Shown here one piece after another: positions 36,315-45,940 of a DNA stretch of 64,000 nucleotides. The notes beneath the pieces are model-generated. The model saw nothing but the letters and a program-made list of their open reading frames with translations, was not told the origin of the DNA and ran no database searches. Positions within the stretch are counted from its first letter, which is position 1, and each line of letters starts with the position of its first letter. The stretch spans positions 496,001 to 560,000 of the forward strand of contig NC_017034.1 of the NCBI RefSeq assembly GCF_000251105.1, written 5' to 3'. Source of the DNA: Methanocella conradii HZ254 (GTDB lineage Archaea; Halobacteriota; Methanocellia; Methanocellales; Methanocellaceae). A program made the position numbers and the translations under genes.

Positions 36315-37484
36315 TTATTTAGTCGTGGCAACGTACACGTTATCGGTGGTCCGGGTGATCTCTGCTGGCACGGCTGCTCCCACCGGCTTGTCGGTGAGCA
36401 CCCCGATGACCCGGCCCCGCTCGACGGCGAGCATCTCCCCGAACACCCGCCCGGGCGCCACGAGCTTTAGCCTTAGCCTCTCCCCCTTCCTGAAGGCTTT
36501 AGGGAGCGATGGAGCCTTATGTATATTAAAGTCGGCCGGTGAGAGCCTGAGCTTCAATCCATACTGCTTTTCATATTCCTCAAGGCGCCTGAAAAACTCC
36601 GCGAACTTCATGGGCCTGCCCCTCACCTTTTTGCCGAACTGGTAGCGTACATAGTTCTGGATGCCGAGCGGGGGCCATCGCTTGCCCGCCCCTATCTCCA
36701 GGCCGAACTCGATTATCCTGGGGATTTCTTCGTCGTTGAACCCCGGCACCCAAACCGGGGCGAGCAGCAGGTCTATCTCGCTCGATGCGATAGCCCTCGC
36801 CACATCCTTCACATGCCCCACGTCATACAGATTGGTGCCTGCAAGCATGCGCGCCTTTCTGTCATCCAGCGCAGAAATCGAGAGGTTAATCCTGTCGAGA
36901 AGCCCCTCCATCTCCTTTATTTTCTCGGCGTCGAGGAGCATGCCGTTTGTCTGCACCGATATCACTTTTACCTGTGGCACCTCCCGCAGCTTCTTAAGCA
37001 GCTCCACCATGTAAGGGTAGATGAAAGGCTCCCCCTGGCCGTCGATGTGCGCCTCCACGTCGTCGCCCTTAATCTCCGCCACCTTTTTAAACTCGTCCAC
37101 AAGGTAATCCGTGTCTACGATAAAATCCGTCCGCCTGCTCTTGCTAACCCCCTCGTCCACGCTACAAAAAATACAGTTCAAGTTACAGCCCGACACGGGC
37201 CGCACCTGTATCAGGTTGGTGCCGCGGTCGATGAGTCCGAAGGCCGTGTGGCCGATAAGCGGAAGCCCCGACTCCCTCGTCACGTATACGAGCTCGCGCT
37301 TCGTGTGGTGGTGCCTTAAAACCTTGGGCTCCTGCATGGACACGATCTCCTCGTCCGAGTACTTCCTCTTGAGCTGCGTGTAGAAGTTCATGGGGATGCG
37401 GGCCTCTATGGCGCCCCTTATCACGAACACCTTATAATCGCCTTCATCGTATATCTCTGAAAAGACCGCCATACCATGCACCAT
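36315..37484 (-). CDS. Radical SAM protein (COG2100-like)
   Basis: A 389-residue radical SAM enzyme. The 4Fe-4S triad is CNLNCIFC (about residues 100-107) preceded by VRPVSG and followed by a TIM-barrel with AHIDGQGEPF and ISVQTNGML. A C-terminal domain of ~65 residues (KLVAPGRVFGEMLAVERG) resembles a TRAM-like beta-barrel. The family is common in methanogens and has no confirmed reaction. An ATG at 37472 (MAVFSEIYD) is an alternative start. It converges with the dehydratase gene and is close downstream of thiC on the same strand (83-nt gap). Confidence 0.86.
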   Translation of the reverse strand: MVHGMAVFSEIYDEGDYKVFVIRGAIEARIPMNFYTQLKRKYSDEEIVSMQEPKVLRHHHTKRELVYVTRESGLPLIGHTAFGLIDRGTNLIQVRPVSGCNLNCIFCSVDEGVSKSRRTDFIVDTDYLVDEFKKVAEIKGDDVEAHIDGQGEPFIYPYMVELLKKLREVPQVKVISVQTNGMLLDAEKIKEMEGLLDRINLSISALDDRKARMLAGTNLYDVGHVKDVARAIASSEIDLLLAPVWVPGFNDEEIPRIIEFGLEIGAGKRWPPLGIQNYVRYQFGKKVRGRPMKFAEFFRRLEEYEKQYGLKLRLSPADFNIHKAPSLPKAFRKGERLRLKLVAPGRVFGEMLAVERGRVIGVLTDKPVGAAVPAEITRTTDNVYVATTK

Positions 37485-37566
37485 TGAGGCTTATGGCAGA
37501 AAAACATTTTCTAAATGCATTGATAGCCCTTCTTGAATAATAGAGACCCTCAGTCATTTTTATGTT

Positions 37567-38865
37567 TTATGCCCCTCGCTGATCTGATTTATCCATAGCC
37601 TTCTGATTTAATGCGTCTCTCACCAACTTTATGGCGCACAGGTCACTGCACATGGAGCACGTCTCGCCCTCGGGCATGCGCGTGCCCCTGATACGCTCTG
37701 CTCTCTCAGGGTCGATCGCCAGGCCCATCTGCGCCTTCCAGTCCAGGTCGCCCCTGGCCCGCGACATGCGCTCATCGAGAAGCCTGGCCCGCTCACGCTG
37801 GCCCTCCTTGACCGTATCAGCCACATGAGCGGCTATCCTTCCTACGATAACGCCCTCCCTGATGTCGTCAACCGTAGGAAGCGCCAGGTGCTCCGAGGGC
37901 GTCACGATACACAGAAAATCTGCGCCGGCCATTCCTGCGACGGCGCCACCTATGGCGCCCACTACATGGTCATAGCCGGGGGCGATGTCCGTCACCAGCG
38001 GCCCGAGCAAATACAAAGGAGCGTCGCCCGTAAGCTTCTTCATGGCCCTGACGCTCAGCTCCACGTCGTCGAGAGGGACATGCCCGGGCCCCTCGACTAT
38101 GCACTGGACGCCCTTCTCCCGGCACCGCCGCACCAGCTCGCCCAGGGTGATGAACTCCATGAACTCAGGCCTGTCCGTGGCGTCGGCCATGCAGCCGGGC
38201 CGCATGCCATCCCCTAAACTCAAGGTGAGGTCATACTCGCTGGCTATCTCCAGCAAGTAGTCGAACTCCTCGTAGAATGGATTATCCTTCCCATTATGGA
38301 GCATCCAGGCCAGGGTGAGGGCGCCGCCCCTGCTCACTATGTTAAGAAGCCTGGGGTCGTTCTTTAGGCGCTCCAGCGAGTTCCTGTTGACGCCGCAGTG
38401 GACCGTCACAAAGTCTACGCCATCCTTCGCGTGCTCCCTCACCGAGTTAAAAAGGTCGTCAGAGGTCATGTCCACCGCGTTCCTCCTTTTGCGGGCCGCG
38501 TGGTAGATGGGCACCGTGCCCACAGGCACGTCTAGCTCTTTTATGAGGCTTTTGCGCACGCTATCCCTGTCATGGCCCGTCGAGAGGTCCATCACGGCGT
38601 CCGCCCCGTACTGCACCGCTATTTTCGCCTTCCGCACCTCCTCATCGCAGTCATCATAGTCCTTCGAGGTGCCCACGTTGGCGTTAACCTTAGTGGACAT
38701 GAGCATTCCGACTGCACGGCCAGGGAAGTCCCTGCCGGCGTTCCGCGGCACGGCGACCAGGCCTCTGGCTATCAGGGATCTCAAGCGCTCCGGCTCAACT
38801 CCCTCAACCTTCGCTATCCTTTTGACCTCGTCGCTTAAGCCGTTTTTAGCCTCTCTCATCAACAT
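37567..38865 (-). CDS. thiC: Phosphomethylpyrimidine synthase ThiC
   Basis: ThiC turns aminoimidazole ribotide into the thiamin pyrimidine using SAM and a 4Fe-4S cluster. The 432-residue protein ends with the cluster motif CSMCSDLCAIK, has the MDLSTGHD and VPVGTVPIYHA blocks, and a LSLGDGMRPGC block. Length is normal for an archaeal ThiC. A TATA-like element (cttttatacgtag, 38875-38887) precedes the start. No TPP riboswitch (THI-box) sequence was seen in the short upstream region. Confidence 0.94.
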   Translation of the reverse strand: MLMREAKNGLSDEVKRIAKVEGVEPERLRSLIARGLVAVPRNAGRDFPGRAVGMLMSTKVNANVGTSKDYDDCDEEVRKAKIAVQYGADAVMDLSTGHDRDSVRKSLIKELDVPVGTVPIYHAARKRRNAVDMTSDDLFNSVREHAKDGVDFVTVHCGVNRNSLERLKNDPRLLNIVSRGGALTLAWMLHNGKDNPFYEEFDYLLEIASEYDLTLSLGDGMRPGCMADATDRPEFMEFITLGELVRRCREKGVQCIVEGPGHVPLDDVELSVRAMKKLTGDAPLYLLGPLVTDIAPGYDHVVGAIGGAVAGMAGADFLCIVTPSEHLALPTVDDIREGVIVGRIAAHVADTVKEGQRERARLLDERMSRARGDLDWKAQMGLAIDPERAERIRGTRMPEGETCSMCSDLCAIKLVRDALNQKAMDKSDQRGA

Positions 38866-38922
38866 GGCACTTAAACCTTTTATACGTAGAATTTATGCTA
38901 TATGAACTTTTAACCGTATTTG

Positions 38923-39546
38923 ATGCGCGTGAAGAACATTGGCGGGTTTTCCTACGATTCCAATGCTTATCTAATTGACGCAAAGCGTAAAACCCTTGTG
39001 GACGCGGGCATGGACGCATCCAGGGTGCTTAAGGGTATCGGGGATGGGCTGGAGCTCATCGTGCTAACGCATTGCCACTATGACCACGTTGGGGCGGTGC
39101 CCGATATAGTGCGAGAGACGGGGGCGAAGGTGGCCATGCATGGCAAGGACGTGCTGCTATTGCGTAGCGACAGGGCTTGCGTTGCGTCCATGTTCAACGC
39201 TCCCAGGCCCGAGTTTAAAGTGGACATCGTGCTCAAGGATGGCGATACCATCGACCTCGGCGACTCCTTTTTAGCGGTCATCCACACGCCCGGCCACACG
39301 CCGGGCAGCATCTGCCTCTACAATGAGGAGACGAAAGAGATGTTCACCGGGGACACCGTCTTTGAGGGCGGGGGCTTTGGCCGCACGGATTTAGGCGGCG
39401 ACGAAGGGCAGATGGTGGCGTCCCTGCAAAAGTTGGCCAAAATGGACGTTTCTATCCTGTACCCTGGCCATGGCGGCATTGTGGCTAACAGGGCAAAAGA
39501 GTCACTGCTAGCGTCTTACAATAATGCCAGACACATGTTTTTTTAA
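38923..39546 (+). CDS. Metallo-beta-lactamase-fold hydrolase
   Basis: A 207-residue MBL-fold protein of the glyoxalase II-like group. The metal ligands are THCHYDHVG (HxHxDH), the later THTPGHTPGS His, FTGDTVF Asp and LYPGHGG His. The ATG at 38923 is chosen over the TTG at 38920. Divergent from thiC, sharing a 57-nt region with AT-rich promoter sequence. A strong hairpin follows the gene. Substrate unknown; thioester or phosphoester hydrolysis are typical options. Confidence 0.9.
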   Translation: MRVKNIGGFSYDSNAYLIDAKRKTLVDAGMDASRVLKGIGDGLELIVLTHCHYDHVGAVPDIVRETGAKVAMHGKDVLLLRSDRACVASMFNAPRPEFKVDIVLKDGDTIDLGDSFLAVIHTPGHTPGSICLYNEETKEMFTGDTVFEGGGFGRTDLGGDEGQMVASLQKLAKMDVSILYPGHGGIVANRAKESLLASYNNARHMFF

Positions 39547-39560
39547 AAAAGTTTTAAGCA

Positions 39561-39583
39561 CCGGGAGGCTTAATGCCTCCCGG
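39561..39583. terminator. Bidirectional terminator hairpin
   Basis: A perfect 9-bp stem (39561-39569 with 39575-39583) with a five-base loop between two convergent genes. An A/T-rich run (ttttttaaaaaagtttt) lies to the left. Confidence 0.6.
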
Positions 39584-39614
39584 ACAAAAGCTCTACCCCT
39601 GTATGGCTAGTTTA

Positions 39615-40592
39615 TCACTTCTTCCTGCAGACCAGCGCAAGCGCCGCTATCATGCCTACAGTGGCCAGGACAATCTCGAATCCCGGGGACTGCGTCTTGG
39701 TGGGCGTGGGCGCGGACGGCGTAGCGGTAACGTTGGCCTGCACGGTCGGGCTGGCCGTCACGTTCGGCTTCACGGTTACTGTCGGGCTGGCCGTCGGGGT
39801 CGAGACCTTGGTGCCATTTATGACCTGCTTTATGGTGCCGTCAGGGTTGTAGATGATCGACTGGTCTGACATTGGCATGGGCGGTTGATTGGCGTAGAAG
39901 TCCCTTATGGCCTGCAGGTCGACATAGCGCTTGACCGTGCTGGTCGTGTTGTTGGGCTGCGGTGATGGAGAGGGCGAGGGTGAGGGGCTTGCCGTAGAGG
40001 TCGACTTGAAGTTCACGGAGTATATGATCGGCCCGTTCGTAGCATTATAATTGTTTATAAACACTACTACATATCCGGGCTTAAAGCCCGACACAGTTGC
40101 TTTTTTGCCTACCTGTGTTCCGCCGCTGTAAACGCTGCATTCGAACGTGCTGCCATTCGTCGACGTAATTTTTGCCGTGTATACTGCATTAGGATCAAGC
40201 GTGCCTCCCAGCTGCGCTAATACGTCAGTGTCGTCTTTAACTACGATGAACTGGTTCCAGGCAGCGCTCCATCCAACGCAAATATCCGGGCTATAGGGGG
40301 TCGATGACACGCCAACGTGTACGTCGCTGCTCTTATTATTCACTTTAAACCTGGACTCGAAGCTGAACGCCCCCGATGGATCAGTCGTTACCTGATGGAC
40401 TGCTCTGCTTGGGAAATCAACAGTGGAGGATATGCCCCCCTCGTTAGCGCGGAAAATGCCGCCAGTCGTTAGCCAGCCGCTACCGGATACGCTCGTCAAT
40501 GGATCGACAACGAAGTCATCGGCGATAGCAATTGACGTCCCAAGCACTAACGCCATCATCAACATTAATAGCATTGTGGCTTTACTTTTCAT
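39615..40592 (-). CDS. Cell-surface protein with PGF-CTERM-like anchor
   Basis: A 325-residue surface protein. The N-terminus is a Sec signal (MKSKATMLLMLMMALVLGTS, cleavage near AIA-DD). The next ~170 residues look like a lectin-type beta-sandwich (ConA-like), followed by a Ser/Pro linker (STASPSPSPSPSPQPNN), a short charged region, a Thr/Pro/Val stretch and a C-terminal SPGFEIVLATVGMIAALALV with a basic end (CRKK). The tail is of the PGF-CTERM type recognised by archaeosortase A. N-x-S/T sites are frequent. It probably forms part of the cell envelope or binds polysaccharide. Confidence 0.8.
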   Translation of the reverse strand: MKSKATMLLMLMMALVLGTSIAIADDFVVDPLTSVSGSGWLTTGGIFRANEGGISSTVDFPSRAVHQVTTDPSGAFSFESRFKVNNKSSDVHVGVSSTPYSPDICVGWSAAWNQFIVVKDDTDVLAQLGGTLDPNAVYTAKITSTNGSTFECSVYSGGTQVGKKATVSGFKPGYVVVFINNYNATNGPIIYSVNFKSTSTASPSPSPSPSPQPNNTTSTVKRYVDLQAIRDFYANQPPMPMSDQSIIYNPDGTIKQVINGTKVSTPTASPTVTVKPNVTASPTVQANVTATPSAPTPTKTQSPGFEIVLATVGMIAALALVCRKK

Positions 40593-41125
40593 TTTCTTCC
40601 TCCTATGAGTGCTTATTATACAGGGGTTTATTCCCTAGCACTTCTCTACTAACGGCAAAAGCATCAGCCTTGCTTGGAAATATAGCGGTTTATATTGTTT
40701 TTACCGAATAATAAGCGGTTATATAAAAAAAATATGATAATCAAACATTTATGCAACGATGTCATTTATTTTTTAATGTGCCATTAAAAAATATCTATTA
40801 AATATAAAAAATATTATATATTAAGAGTCCGCAGGATAGACAGGGTTCAGGTACACGGAGCCTTCATCCTATATAAATGTTGTTGGTCTCGCCTCAATTA
40901 GCCAGCCAGCAGCATGCCCTATAGTGAATCGCGTCCGAGCACATGCATTTATCGCCCCCCTCAACGAGCGGAAAAAAGCAAGCGCTACATAAAAATTATT
41001 AACTTTTATCCCGTATAAATAACATATTTTACATTATAAGGCCGATTTTTCTTTTATTTTATTACGCTTCTTTCGCTATTTACAACACGAACGCTTTCAA
41101 CTCAAGACAATTAATATTAAAACCG
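40593..41125. other. 533-nt intergenic region
   Basis: No gene. Reading left, the first ~90 nt form the leader of the surface-protein gene; agtgctta and tagcact strands flanking a small cccc/gggg hairpin (about 40612-40646) can pair just before an aggagg ribosome binding site. The middle is very AT-rich. A moderately GC-rich stretch (about 40828-40985) has no clear hairpin. The right end holds the lrp promoter. Confidence 0.5.
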
Positions 41126-41617
41126 ATGAATATGGCCTATAAATCTATCAGAGACCTCGATGCCATTGATATAAAAATTATAGAGAAGCTATGCAAGGAT
41201 TCAAGCGCGTCGCTCAACGATATTGCCCAGGAGCTGGGCATCTCCGCGTCCACGGTGCATAAGCGTATCAACACCCTGAAGGAGAATAACATAATCGAGC
41301 GCTTTACCATCCTATTCGACCCGATGATACTTAACCTGAAGACCGTCGCTTTCGTAGGTATAGAGCTTGAGCGGGACGCGTTGATGGGCAAGAAAAAGGA
41401 AGACGTGATTAAGAGGCTGACATCTATTCCCTATGTGCTTGAGGTCCACGAGACTCTGGCCCCCTTCGACTTAATATTAAAGCTGCGGACCAAGAACGTG
41501 GAGAAGCTCAGGGGCGTCATCACTAATATAGCGTCCATCGAAGGCATCATGGCAACTAACACGATACTGACCACAAACCGGATAATGGAGCGGTTCATCG
41601 AGATCCCCCAGGGCTGA
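41126..41617 (+). CDS. Lrp/AsnC-family transcription regulator (copy 1)
   Basis: A 163-residue regulator. The N-terminal helix-turn-helix is LNDIAQELGISASTVHKRIN (about residues 30-49); the C-terminal RAM/AsnC-type ligand domain follows. It is closely similar to the regulator at 62222-62734, sharing IERFTILFDP, LKTVAFVGIELER, KKKEDVI and TNTILTT blocks. The two paralogs flank the surface-glycan region. Archaeal Lrp proteins bind DNA as octamers and may respond to amino acids; the ligand here is unknown. Confidence 0.92.
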   Translation: MNMAYKSIRDLDAIDIKIIEKLCKDSSASLNDIAQELGISASTVHKRINTLKENNIIERFTILFDPMILNLKTVAFVGIELERDALMGKKKEDVIKRLTSIPYVLEVHETLAPFDLILKLRTKNVEKLRGVITNIASIEGIMATNTILTTNRIMERFIEIPQG

Positions 41618-41645
41618 GGCAACCATATATAAAAAGCCATAGTGA

Positions 41646-43118
41646 CTACCGGTTTAATGCTTTTGTTTCTGGAATTGGGGCTCTTCCATATTCGACGTGC
41701 CCCGCCCACCCATCTGGGGGTAAAAAGCTACAATTATATGAGCCATACACGTCCTCAAGCCTCGAGCATTTATCCGACACGATTTCGATGTCCTCGGGCG
41801 CTCCTTCAAGCAGCGGATACTTTTTGCTCTTCATCACATGCATGAACACGGGCATCTTCCTATAGTCGAAACCCATGATGCCGCTACATACCAGGTCTAC
41901 TGCCACCGGATTAACGCCTGCCACTAATACTCCTGCCCTTTTGGGCACGGGCATGAGGGGGCCTTCGCCCTGCCCGGCGATGACGCCGTCCACGACTAGA
42001 AACTCTTTCCTCTGCCGGGCATTTTGCATCCTGCCATGACGGTCCGCATAATAGATTATCTTGTTAAGGTCGGATATGGTCCTGCTAATGGTATCATTCC
42101 CATACCAGCCCCCGGCGTCGTACTTATCCTTGAAGGGGATCAGCTTATTCGAGTAGTGGAGCAGGGCTGCCATCGCCCTCAGGGGCATGATGTATAGAAG
42201 ATTGTCGGTGACAACCTGCTCGTCCCTGAGCCTGGCAAGCCAGTCTTTCCTGAAATCCCTGTGGATATAATCGTCACCACCGCATTCCGCCGGGCCATAG
42301 CGGTGGTGGGGTAGCCAGTCTTTGAGGCCGCTGGCCCCTATCAGGTTTTTGAGGGCGCAGGTCATGCCCGCCTTACTATGAGTCTTCAGCTTGGGCACGT
42401 TAACTATGACGTCCGCGTTTAATATGCTATTGGCTATGCAATACTCGTTCTTTTCCATGTTATGGTGCTTTATCATCTCGTTACGGTTATAGTACCCATT
42501 CCTGAATTTTGGATAGTCGTGAATGATCTCGTAGTGGTCCGAGTCCTTTCCCAGGTCGACGATCGAATAGCCGAGCGGGTCGCCGGGCAGCGGCCGCCTA
42601 TCCACGCCGCCTATGAGCCGCACGCGGCCCCGGTACTGCCGCAGGTCTATCAAATCAATATGCATCTTACTATTCTCGTCATAGTAATCGGCCACCTTAT
42701 CTATGCCTGTATGCCGGACTATCTTTTCGAAGTCCGCATCCAGGTATGAGGAGTCCCCTATCGTGATATGGCCTACGCCCTTTAACGCGATGTAAACGTA
42801 GTCCAGTATGGCACGAATAATCGAGCCATGCGTTATCATACAATCTACGCCGCCTGCATGGTTATAGTGTCGCACGAAGTTGGGCTTTATGAAAACGCTC
42901 ATGCCCGGCTTTATTATCTCGCCAAGCGGGTTCCAGCTATCCTTACCATAGTTCTCCTTATCCAGGCCGAGCATGCGTAAAAGCTCCCTGACATATCCAT
43001 AGCATTGATTGCTTGCGGATGTGTCGTTAAATGGGCATTCAGGATAGGTCTCCTGCGGATGGTACGGCGGCTTTCTGCAGTAGTCTATCTTCTCATCTTT
43101 TATTATGGCAACTCTCAT
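41646..43118 (-). CDS. DUF362-domain protein
   Basis: A 490-residue protein of the DUF362 family. The core IKPGMSVFIKPNFVRHYNHAGG and the NVPKLKTHSKAGMTCALKNLIG block are typical. There are no added ferredoxin-type Cys pairs. The family is found near glycan or quinone genes in archaea and bacteria, but its reaction is unknown. It is the distal gene of a minus-strand run (44832 to 41646) with 12-nt spacing after the DUF1616 gene, so the run is probably one operon devoted to a surface or glycan function. Confidence 0.85.
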   Translation of the reverse strand: MRVAIIKDEKIDYCRKPPYHPQETYPECPFNDTSASNQCYGYVRELLRMLGLDKENYGKDSWNPLGEIIKPGMSVFIKPNFVRHYNHAGGVDCMITHGSIIRAILDYVYIALKGVGHITIGDSSYLDADFEKIVRHTGIDKVADYYDENSKMHIDLIDLRQYRGRVRLIGGVDRRPLPGDPLGYSIVDLGKDSDHYEIIHDYPKFRNGYYNRNEMIKHHNMEKNEYCIANSILNADVIVNVPKLKTHSKAGMTCALKNLIGASGLKDWLPHHRYGPAECGGDDYIHRDFRKDWLARLRDEQVVTDNLLYIMPLRAMAALLHYSNKLIPFKDKYDAGGWYGNDTISRTISDLNKIIYYADRHGRMQNARQRKEFLVVDGVIAGQGEGPLMPVPKRAGVLVAGVNPVAVDLVCSGIMGFDYRKMPVFMHVMKSKKYPLLEGAPEDIEIVSDKCSRLEDVYGSYNCSFLPPDGWAGHVEYGRAPIPETKALNR

Positions 43119-43130
43119 CGTACCACCGCG

Positions 43131-43607
43131 TTACGCCTTTACCCTGCCAGGCATTGCCCTTGTCACGTTGATGTACAGGTAACAATTCCTGTATGGCACG
43201 CTCATGTCCCCGTTCGCAAATAGCTTGAAGTCCAGCCTCATTTTAGTGCCATTAATCGGCGGCGCGATGTCAACCCGCTTAGTCCATGCGGCATTATCGG
43301 CCAACATGATACGCTCTTCGTATAATGTATAGCCCTGAGTGGCGTTCTCTAGCATGACGATTAAATCATAGTCCATATCCCTGTGCTCGTGGTTCACCAC
43401 GCCGACGAGCACCGGCTGTGGCTCATACATGATAAACTCGCGTGGATAATCATTAGCCGTGCCGTTTGAGTCGAGCAGGTAGAACTCCGTGAATGGGTCG
43501 CCACGCGATGCGGCTGATATCACGTATGCCGTCAAGCACACAGATATCGCGATGAGGATGAGCAGCGCGGCCGATAGTGCCGCTTTAAAGAATGGGCGCT
43601 CTGCCAT
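43131..43607 (-). CDS. DUF1616-like membrane-anchored protein
   Basis: A 158-residue protein with one N-terminal hydrophobic helix (about residues 9-31) and a DUF1616-like beta-sandwich outside. The opening DPFTEFYLLDSNGTANDYP and the VGVVNHEHRDMDYDLIVML block match the family in Methanosarcina and Methanocella proteins. N-x-T sites point to extracellular glycosylation. It lies 3 nt downstream of the gene at 43611 on the same strand. The family is often close to exopolysaccharide genes; no activity is known. Confidence 0.82.
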   Translation of the reverse strand: MAERPFFKAALSAALLILIAISVCLTAYVISAASRGDPFTEFYLLDSNGTANDYPREFIMYEPQPVLVGVVNHEHRDMDYDLIVMLENATQGYTLYEERIMLADNAAWTKRVDIAPPINGTKMRLDFKLFANGDMSVPYRNCYLYINVTRAMPGRVKA

Positions 43608-43610
43608 GGC

Positions 43611-44558
43611 TTATCCCAGCAGCGTGTACGTGATATCTACGGCTTTTCTATCGGCCTTTATCGCGCTGACCATGACGGGCTTGCCAGTGCCTTCGGCCAC
43701 CATGCAGGCCACGAAGCTGCATATGGGGCAGGCCGCCTGGTAGCATAGCGTCGGCCTCGTTTGCCTTATCCTCTTACACGTCGGCGAGTCCGCGAGGCCA
43801 TACAGGCGCACGTACACGTTGTCCGGCCCACGCCTTACATCTACGCGCGAGGCCAGCTCCATGCCATTAACAAGGGCGTCTACGATCTCGCTTTCCAGGC
43901 CTTCGGCACTGAACGTAGCGCCAAGGCTTTTCGCGTACTCGAGCAAGCCTTGTCCAGGCGGGGTAATTAATATGCCCTCTATGCCGGATATGTTCATGCC
44001 CGCTATGCCGGCGTTTTTGCCGTACTCCTTGATTAATTCGCTTTTTCTTGCCGGGATGAATATTTTGGTGGACTTTCCGCGGCTCATGTATATTCCCTTT
44101 GAGTCTCCCGCGAGCGGGGCTAGCAGGTCATTAGCGAGCTCCACGCCGGAAATGGCTTCCGCATCGCAAACATCGCCGCTCACCAGCCTGTGAGGCGTCA
44201 CAAAGTAAAAGAACAGGGAGGATAGGAACACGCTGACGCCCGCAATGGATAGTACTGCTGATAACGTGGCGGCAGGGCTCATGGCGAGCGACGCGCCTAT
44301 CAGGGCGAGGCCGAAGAGCGCAAGGATGGCCGATGCCCACTTAACCCTCCTGCTGATCCGCATGCCTGTCTGCATCCTGGCCGAAATATTCGCCTCGCTC
44401 GCATGCGTCATGTTTACGGACGGCGTACTCTTGAGCCCGGCCCTATCAGGCTCTACCTGCCCTGGGCGGCTTGTTTCAGCGCTTGCAGCATAGCTCTCAT
44501 GTGCCACGAGCGCCTGCGCATACCCTTTAAGGTTAATGGTTGGATCTGAATTGCTCAT
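43611..44558 (-). CDS. Hypothetical two-helix membrane protein with Cys-rich C-terminus
   Basis: A 315-residue protein. The first ~65 residues are polar and disordered-looking; two hydrophobic helices lie at about residues 74-93 and 98-118. The C-terminal domain ends in a Cys cluster (SPTCKRIRQTR, CYQAACPICSFVAC) that could bind metal, with TGKPVMV after it. I do not recognise the family. It is tightly placed between the small membrane protein upstream (13-nt gap) and the DUF1616 gene. A regulatory or sensory role is only a guess. Confidence 0.72.
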   Translation of the reverse strand: MSNSDPTINLKGYAQALVAHESYAASAETSRPGQVEPDRAGLKSTPSVNMTHASEANISARMQTGMRISRRVKWASAILALFGLALIGASLAMSPAATLSAVLSIAGVSVFLSSLFFYFVTPHRLVSGDVCDAEAISGVELANDLLAPLAGDSKGIYMSRGKSTKIFIPARKSELIKEYGKNAGIAGMNISGIEGILITPPGQGLLEYAKSLGATFSAEGLESEIVDALVNGMELASRVDVRRGPDNVYVRLYGLADSPTCKRIRQTRPTLCYQAACPICSFVACMVAEGTGKPVMVSAIKADRKAVDITYTLLG

Positions 44559-44571
44559 AGTCTTAACGCCT

Positions 44572-44832
44572 CTACGATATCATCTGTAACGCTTTATTGG
44601 ATACGAGCAGGGCGAATATGGCCACGCCTGCCATCAAGAAAATGTCCAGGCGTGGCCTCCACTTCGGCTTCATGGTATAAGGGCTAAGTAGCTGGGTGAT
44701 GACCAGCAGGCCAAGGAGATCGAGCACAAATAGGTATTCATAGTTCAGGCTATTAAATAGCGTGAGCAGCGTGAGCGTTAAGATCGCCCACGCGCTAAAC
44801 GCGACCACGACCTTTTGACTTTTAATCAGCAT
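44572..44832 (-). CDS. Small three-helix membrane protein
   Basis: An 86-residue protein with three hydrophobic segments (about residues 8-26, 30-48, 62-82). It is the first gene of the minus-strand run ending with the DUF362 gene. The divergent region to its right (44833-44997) is AT-rich and contains TATA-like sequences for both sides. No family recognised. Confidence 0.7.
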   Translation of the reverse strand: MLIKSQKVVVAFSAWAILTLTLLTLFNSLNYEYLFVLDLLGLLVITQLLSPYTMKPKWRPRLDIFLMAGVAIFALLVSNKALQMIS

Positions 44833-44997
44833 GTTTATTCACCTATGGAGCGATGCTTATTATAATATTATTATTTATTTTAGTCAGATATATAGTTTAT
44901 TGTTCAAGGCGTAATCAGGGATGACGTTACCCTGGAATATCTTATGGCTCAACCGTAAGATATATAAATAATATTATAGATAAAACTTTTATTAATT

Positions 44998-45939
44998 ATG
45001 GATGTCGTCATCGTCTGCCATACGGAGTTTGGCTATGTCAAGGGTAAAGAAGTAGTGTATGATAAAAGGGCAAAAGAAGGCGTGGAGGTCGGCGTGCAAC
45101 GCCTGCTAAAGATCGCTGACGGGCACGGTGCCAGGGTGACGTTCGCCGTCATGCCAGAAGCGGCCGAACGCTTTCCAGGTAACGTAAAGCATGAGATCGG
45201 GCTACACGTACATCCAGGGTGGCAGGAGCTTAGCGTACATGGGAACAGGTACTACGTAGGCGACGCGTACCTGCGCAAGCACTGCAAGGCCTCCTCCACC
45301 TCTACAGTGTTGAAGGATTATCCATACGAGGAGCAGCTCGACATGATTAAAGCCGGAAAAGAGCATATCGCTGAGACGCTTGGCGTGGAGCCGAAGACGT
45401 TCGTCGCCGGCCGCTGGTCCCTCAACGACGATACGGTAAGGGCACTTGTGGAGGCTGGCTTTACGCACGATTGCTCGGCAACGCCGCATAAAAAACGCGG
45501 CCACTACGACTGGTCGAAGCTACCGCGCATGTGCATGCCATACCGCCCATCGAGGTCGAGCTATCAGGCAAAGGGCGACCTGCCATTGCTCATGGTGCCC
45601 GTATCCCAGGCGCTGTTCGGGGCAAGCGTAAGCCCTGAAATCATACCTATCATTGGCAGGCGCTGGCTGGAATCGTGTTTCCTCGAGTACTACCGGCAGA
45701 AGCTACCCCTGTTCCACATATGCCTGCACTCGCCCTGCATGACAGACCCATACTTCATGGGCCAGATGGACGCGCTTTTGCGCTTTATAGCGGCTCATGA
45801 CGTGTCCTTCAAGTATGCATCGGAGGTCAGAGAGGCCGGCGGCCACCGGCCGAGGGCAGACGTGCTGCCCTACATATTAAACATTGGCGGCGGCATGGAG
45901 AGGCCGCTCGCGAAGCTGGCCATTGAAGGAAGGCGATAG
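44998..45939 (+). CDS. Polysaccharide deacetylase-like protein (NodB-like fold)
   Basis: A 313-residue protein of the carbohydrate esterase 4-like group. The first strand carries the catalytic-type Asp/His region (MDVVIVCHTEFGY) and the metal His pair appears as EIGLHVHPGW (HxH rather than the classical HxxxH). A late HICLHSPC block provides the last His. It lacks a signal peptide, so it acts in the cytoplasm or at the inner face. It leads a five-gene plus-strand run of acyltransferase and glycosyltransferases, with a TATA box (atatataaataat) just upstream of the ATG. Confidence 0.85.
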   Translation: MDVVIVCHTEFGYVKGKEVVYDKRAKEGVEVGVQRLLKIADGHGARVTFAVMPEAAERFPGNVKHEIGLHVHPGWQELSVHGNRYYVGDAYLRKHCKASSTSTVLKDYPYEEQLDMIKAGKEHIAETLGVEPKTFVAGRWSLNDDTVRALVEAGFTHDCSATPHKKRGHYDWSKLPRMCMPYRPSRSSYQAKGDLPLLMVPVSQALFGASVSPEIIPIIGRRWLESCFLEYYRQKLPLFHICLHSPCMTDPYFMGQMDALLRFIAAHDVSFKYASEVREAGGHRPRADVLPYILNIGGGMERPLAKLAIEGRR

Positions 45940-45940
45940 C

